Part shown: piece by piece, positions 60,304-64,000 of the stretch
Layout of the letters: each line of letters begins with the position of its first letter
How positions within the stretch are numbered: the stretch's first letter is position 1
Assembly: GCA_013397695.1 (NCBI GenBank)
Contig: VYZI01000003.1
Location: forward strand, 4,848,837-4,912,836
From: Centropus unirufus
Lineage: Eukaryota; Chordata; Aves; Cuculiformes; Centropidae
DNA length: 64,000 bases
Reading direction: 5' to 3'
Notes under the pieces: generated by a model
What the model was told of the DNA's origin: nothing
The model's database searches: none
What the model saw: the letters and a program-made list of their open reading frames with translations, nothing else
Translations under genes and position numbers: made by a program

Positions 60304-63300
60304 CTATTTACACTTGTAATGGTCATGGTAGAACATAGCTTCTGAACTAGAATAAGTTTTCACAACCTCAAAATCCTTTCCTACCCAAGTGAAGATAAGT
60401 CCTACAAAAGCAGATCCCTGTTATGAAGCCTGTTTGACCCAGTCTTTGGTAGTGGTGAAGTTTTTCCCAATTAGCCTTCTTTTTTAACAAGATAACTAGC
60501 CAAAAATTAGGAACAAAGAAACCATAAACATTGCCTGAGTGTTGACCCATTGATATATCAGCTTGCTACATTTGATGGGCTTCGAGCTCTAAGCCTTAAA
60601 AAATATGTTTGTGTGCTTAATGTGGCTAATTCTCCCTATAGTTTAATGAAATTAGGTTTAATTCATTGCCACATACCCTGCTATATTTAAGGTAATGTTA
60701 TGAAAATTAAGTAAAAGGTAACAATTATGACTGATACAATGTCTGGATAACAAATTGTTCTATAATAGATTTATATATTATGGAAAAAGTCAAGAAATCT
60801 ACTCCCTAGTCTCAGATTTGCCTCTGTATTGGTTAAAACCACAACCAAGAGGTTTTTTTTAATTAAAAAAAGCATTAGAAAGGATGTTCTCAAAATAGCT
60901 CTGTATGTTTTAGGAAAGTTTGACTCCTTGATTTGTGAATCTTTTGGAAAGATAAGCAATATTTTTAATCAATTAATTAGATGTATTCATATTCTAACAT
61001 TTTTACTCTCATAAGTAATATATCATCTTATATTACTAGGACATATGTCTTTTTCTGGAAACATCAGATTAAAGTCATTGCCTGAACCAGCATACAATGA
61101 CTTGAGAATGTGTACACTGAGAAGCCTGGCAAAGTCTCTGTTTACAGAAACATTTTTCCTTACACCATTCCCTTGGCAAAAATAAGATGCAACAAAAAAG
61201 GTGAGATTGTTTCATGATCCAGCAAAAGAAGATCTGCATTTACTCAAATTTGAAGAGCCTCCTGCTTCACTCTTTTGTATGTGAGACAGACAAACAAGAT
61301 GAATTAGGGCATATATCATGTGTATTTTTTTTCTTGAATATTCATCTGACTCAGATAATCACATTTGCCATATGGAAAATACTCTGTATGGCACTGTTAA
61401 ATCAAAGTTAGCTGATGGAACGGGAAGATGAAACCAGAGCTCACTGCTCAGGATGATGTGCCCAAGATGGAAGTACTGAAACACAGGCTGTAGAGAAGGC
61501 TAAGTTGAATAATTTATAGCACTGACCAAAAAAAAACCAACCAGGCAGTTGCATAAGTTTAACTGTTATTGTTTTACATAATTTCAGGTTAAACTAAAAT
61601 GTGCTTAAAAGTTTTGGAGAACTATAAAACTTTGTGAAAAGTGATATATTATTAATGCTTGCATAGGTAACTTTGAGTGCTTTTATTAATATCTAATTCT
61701 GCTAGCTAGCAAAGCTATGATGGAAAAAAATAACTAAAGCAGTTATTTAGGTTGGAAGATCACCCTATTCAGTCTTAGGTAATCTTAAAATATTAGAGAC
61801 AACAAACTTGGATAATATTGTGAATATCCTGCAGGGAACAGGGAGAAATAATAGAAAGGAAAATTTATTATTCATTGGAAGAGTAGAAAAACAAAACAAA
61901 GAATAAAGAACTTGAGAACAATTATTTGGATTTAGAAGATAATAATACTTCGCTAGCAAACATTAAAGTGAATAGGCCTGAATGAATTCATGCACATGAA
62001 CGTATACACACATAGGTACTCATATAGCACTTACCTCTGAATTCAGTGTTTAGTTCAGAAAGCTTGCCTGGATTAAATCTAGAGTAATGGAACATTGTAT
62101 GAAAAGCAAACACTTTCTGCCGATCTAAGTAATTTCATGTATCTTTATATTTTCATGCACAGTATTCATCACTTACATTCCAGTCCTGGCAGCTATGATG
62201 GTAGAAGGAAATAAGAAGTTCTTAAACTATATACTAATATCATAATAAATTTAACCAGCATTCCCAGAATGCATGTTAAGATCCTGCCTTTTTGAAGGTC
62301 AGAGTACGTGAGTGGAGCCCGTGAGTGGCTAGTTCGATCTCTAAACTAACAAGAGACAAGGTACACATGTAAAGAAGAAACCATTTGGGAAATTGCAAAT
62401 TCAAGAGGGAAATACAAGGTTAAAAAAGAAAAAAGAAAGAAACAAAATGGGAGGAGTGTTCATTTCTGTCTGCTTTTTTGGCAAGGTTTATGGTCTAGCA
62501 AACAACTTCTCTTTGGCCATTATTGGCAGACCTGCTTCCCTTGTGATGAGCTCTGGCTGGGCTTCATGAGTTAAAGAGGGCTGGGAATAATCAATACTTA
62601 AACCAAGAAATTTTTAAATCCATAATCTCCAGGAAATAATCTTGCTTCAATAAATCACATCAGTTCTTCAGGATAATAAAATAAGGGTGGACTGTGACTC
62701 TAGGGGGTATCCAGTCAGTGGAAACAGGAAGGTTTGGGAGTGATTAAAAATCAAGGTGTTAAATACTTCATTTCTGTTATCTCAGTATTCCAACGGGAAA
62801 GAGGGATATTCCTTAGCCCCGTGTACATCTTTGCCCAGTGTTTGCTATTGCATCTCAGATTTCCTTTTCTCTTCTATGCACCCAGGCAATATTCCTCACC
62901 TTCTCATATTCTGCACACAGGTTCATTTAACTGGCCTTTTAAACTCAAAACTGGGGAGACAATAGTGCTATAAATATGCAACCACGTTAAAAGGCTTCTG
63001 TCACATTTCATGAGCAGAGGAGAAAGAATACAGGTTTGCCAGATATTGGCCAAAGGATTAGTATTTTTCAGACCTAAATTTCATGTACTTTTTTAACTGA
63101 CTAAGTTCAAATTAAATTCTGCTACAACCAGTGTTAGATATCTCACCTAGAATGTTTTCTGGAATGTTACACCTCAAGTATTTCTCCAAATATCCCAGTG
63201 AATAGGCTCTGTAATCTCATCAGAAATTTTCATTTTATATTTTTGGAATCCAAATTGAGAAACAGCAATTAGTGTATTTGCCTTTATGGTTTCTCTCATG

Positions 63301-64000
63301 ATAAGAAAGTGGGCAAGACAAATCCTTCTTGCACACTCCTTGAGGTGCACTGATGTGTACTCACAGACAAAATAACACAAGATGTGTCGTGTGTGTTTGC
63401 TGTTTCTCAGCTTTGTCTTCTTTGTCCAGTTTCCAAATCCTCATGATATTAATTATAAAAGTTATTCAAAATATTCTTGGCCAAGATTTTCCATGTGTTT
63501 CAGTCATACACCTTCAGATGCCTTGAAAAGATGTCTGATTTTCAGGAAAAGTTAGCCATTCCACAGTCGGAAAAGCAGGTTCTGTTATTTATTTTGAAGT
63601 TGAGTCTCAAAATGCATTCCTTCTAAAGACTATGTGCTTGAATTACATATGGAGTGGTGCTACAAATCTGTAATATTTGGCTGCAGCTCCTTCTCTCCTT
63701 TCTGCTTCTCTGTTTTCAGTGGGGCCTCGGGGAGTCTTATAATTTTAAAATTTACTACAAAGTGATGCTTTTTTATATTCAGAATCTGCAGTTCTTAGTT
63801 TTTCCTACTTCCTCTCTGTTACCCTGTTTCCTTCTGTCCTGTATACTAAAAGAAAGTTCACAAAATAGAGACTGGTGTTGGTGGGGTTGTGAAAGGCACA
63901 AAGATGTGGTAGAGGTGGGTCTGGGATAAGAGTGGCAAAAGAAGTTGCCTCGCAGAAGGACGAGGCAAATTCCGCTTCCTAAGGTCAGGGCAAGAGAGTG
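60304..64000. other. AT-rich intergenic DNA without recognisable genes
   Basis: No gene is recognised. The 91-codon frame at 63654-63929 and the overlapping frames at 62734-62973 match no family I know. The stretch holds an A/T palindrome (60853-60871) and a GC-rich hairpin (63945-63968). Confidence 0.6.
63945..63968. repeat. Perfect 8-bp inverted repeat with CpGs
   Basis: TTGCCTCG (63945-63952) and CGAGGCAA (63961-63968) are exact inverted copies around the 8-base loop CAGAAGGA. Confidence 0.9.

Noticed and set aside
61745..61775. TTATTTAGGTTGGAAGATCA, resembling the antisense start of a CR1 tail
   Set aside because: The similarity is about 20 bases and no 3' UTR follows.
62318..62345. TAGTTCGATCTC, similar to a tRNA T-loop (B box)
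   Set aside because: No cloverleaf can be drawn around it, and no A box lies at the proper distance.

Overview
The window is nuclear DNA from a bird. It contains many CR1 (chicken repeat 1) LINE fragments, several ending in the CR1-type 3' tail (variants of ATTCTATG), together with long terminal repeats of the kind common in avian genomes and a few very old MIR-like SINE remnants. The background is AT-rich, with long A/T runs, few CpGs and no CpG island. One 55-base run of N marks an assembly gap. Family assignments come from recalled consensus sequences, not a database search, and the order of bird cannot be named from this window.

No host protein-coding gene, tRNA, rRNA, CRISPR array or operon was found. 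The longest open frames are either retrotransposon pieces or antisense shadows of LTRs; the rest have the length expected by chance. The window therefore looks like part of a gene desert or a very long intron, and the sequence alone cannot decide which.

Layout: 1-218 is the 3' end of an LTR cut by the window edge. 362-572 is an old minus-strand CR1 tail. 3912-5795 is a cluster of three or more CR1 pieces in mixed orientation, including one whose parts run reverse transcriptase, endonuclease, 3' UTR, which is not the order of an intact element. 6728-6862 is an old MIR-like SINE. 13726-14318 is a minus-strand solo LTR with TG/CA ends and near-identical 5-bp flanks. 17405-18224 is a CR1 with the end of ORF2 and the 3' tail. 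22250-23560 is purine-skewed. 27657-28575 is a minus-strand CR1 reverse-transcriptase block with no 3' end. 34300-34366 is an old CR1 tail. 36440-36612 is the clearest MIR. 37646-37925 is an isolated CR1 reverse-transcriptase slice. 38430-38484 is the gap. 40793-41066 is a minus-strand CR1 tail. 51530-52475 holds two ends of a very decayed CR1. 54898-55251 is a well-preserved CR1 tail. 55707-56545 is a solo ERVL-type LTR. 59733-60303 is another well-preserved CR1 3' end.

None of the retroelements looks able to move: each is truncated, frameshifted or reduced to an LTR. Between them lie stretches of apparently single-copy DNA. A few of these keep CpGs and mixed composition and could be conserved noncoding elements, which needs an alignment to show. 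I found no convincing new biological system. The most unusual structure is the rearranged CR1 at 4798-5795.
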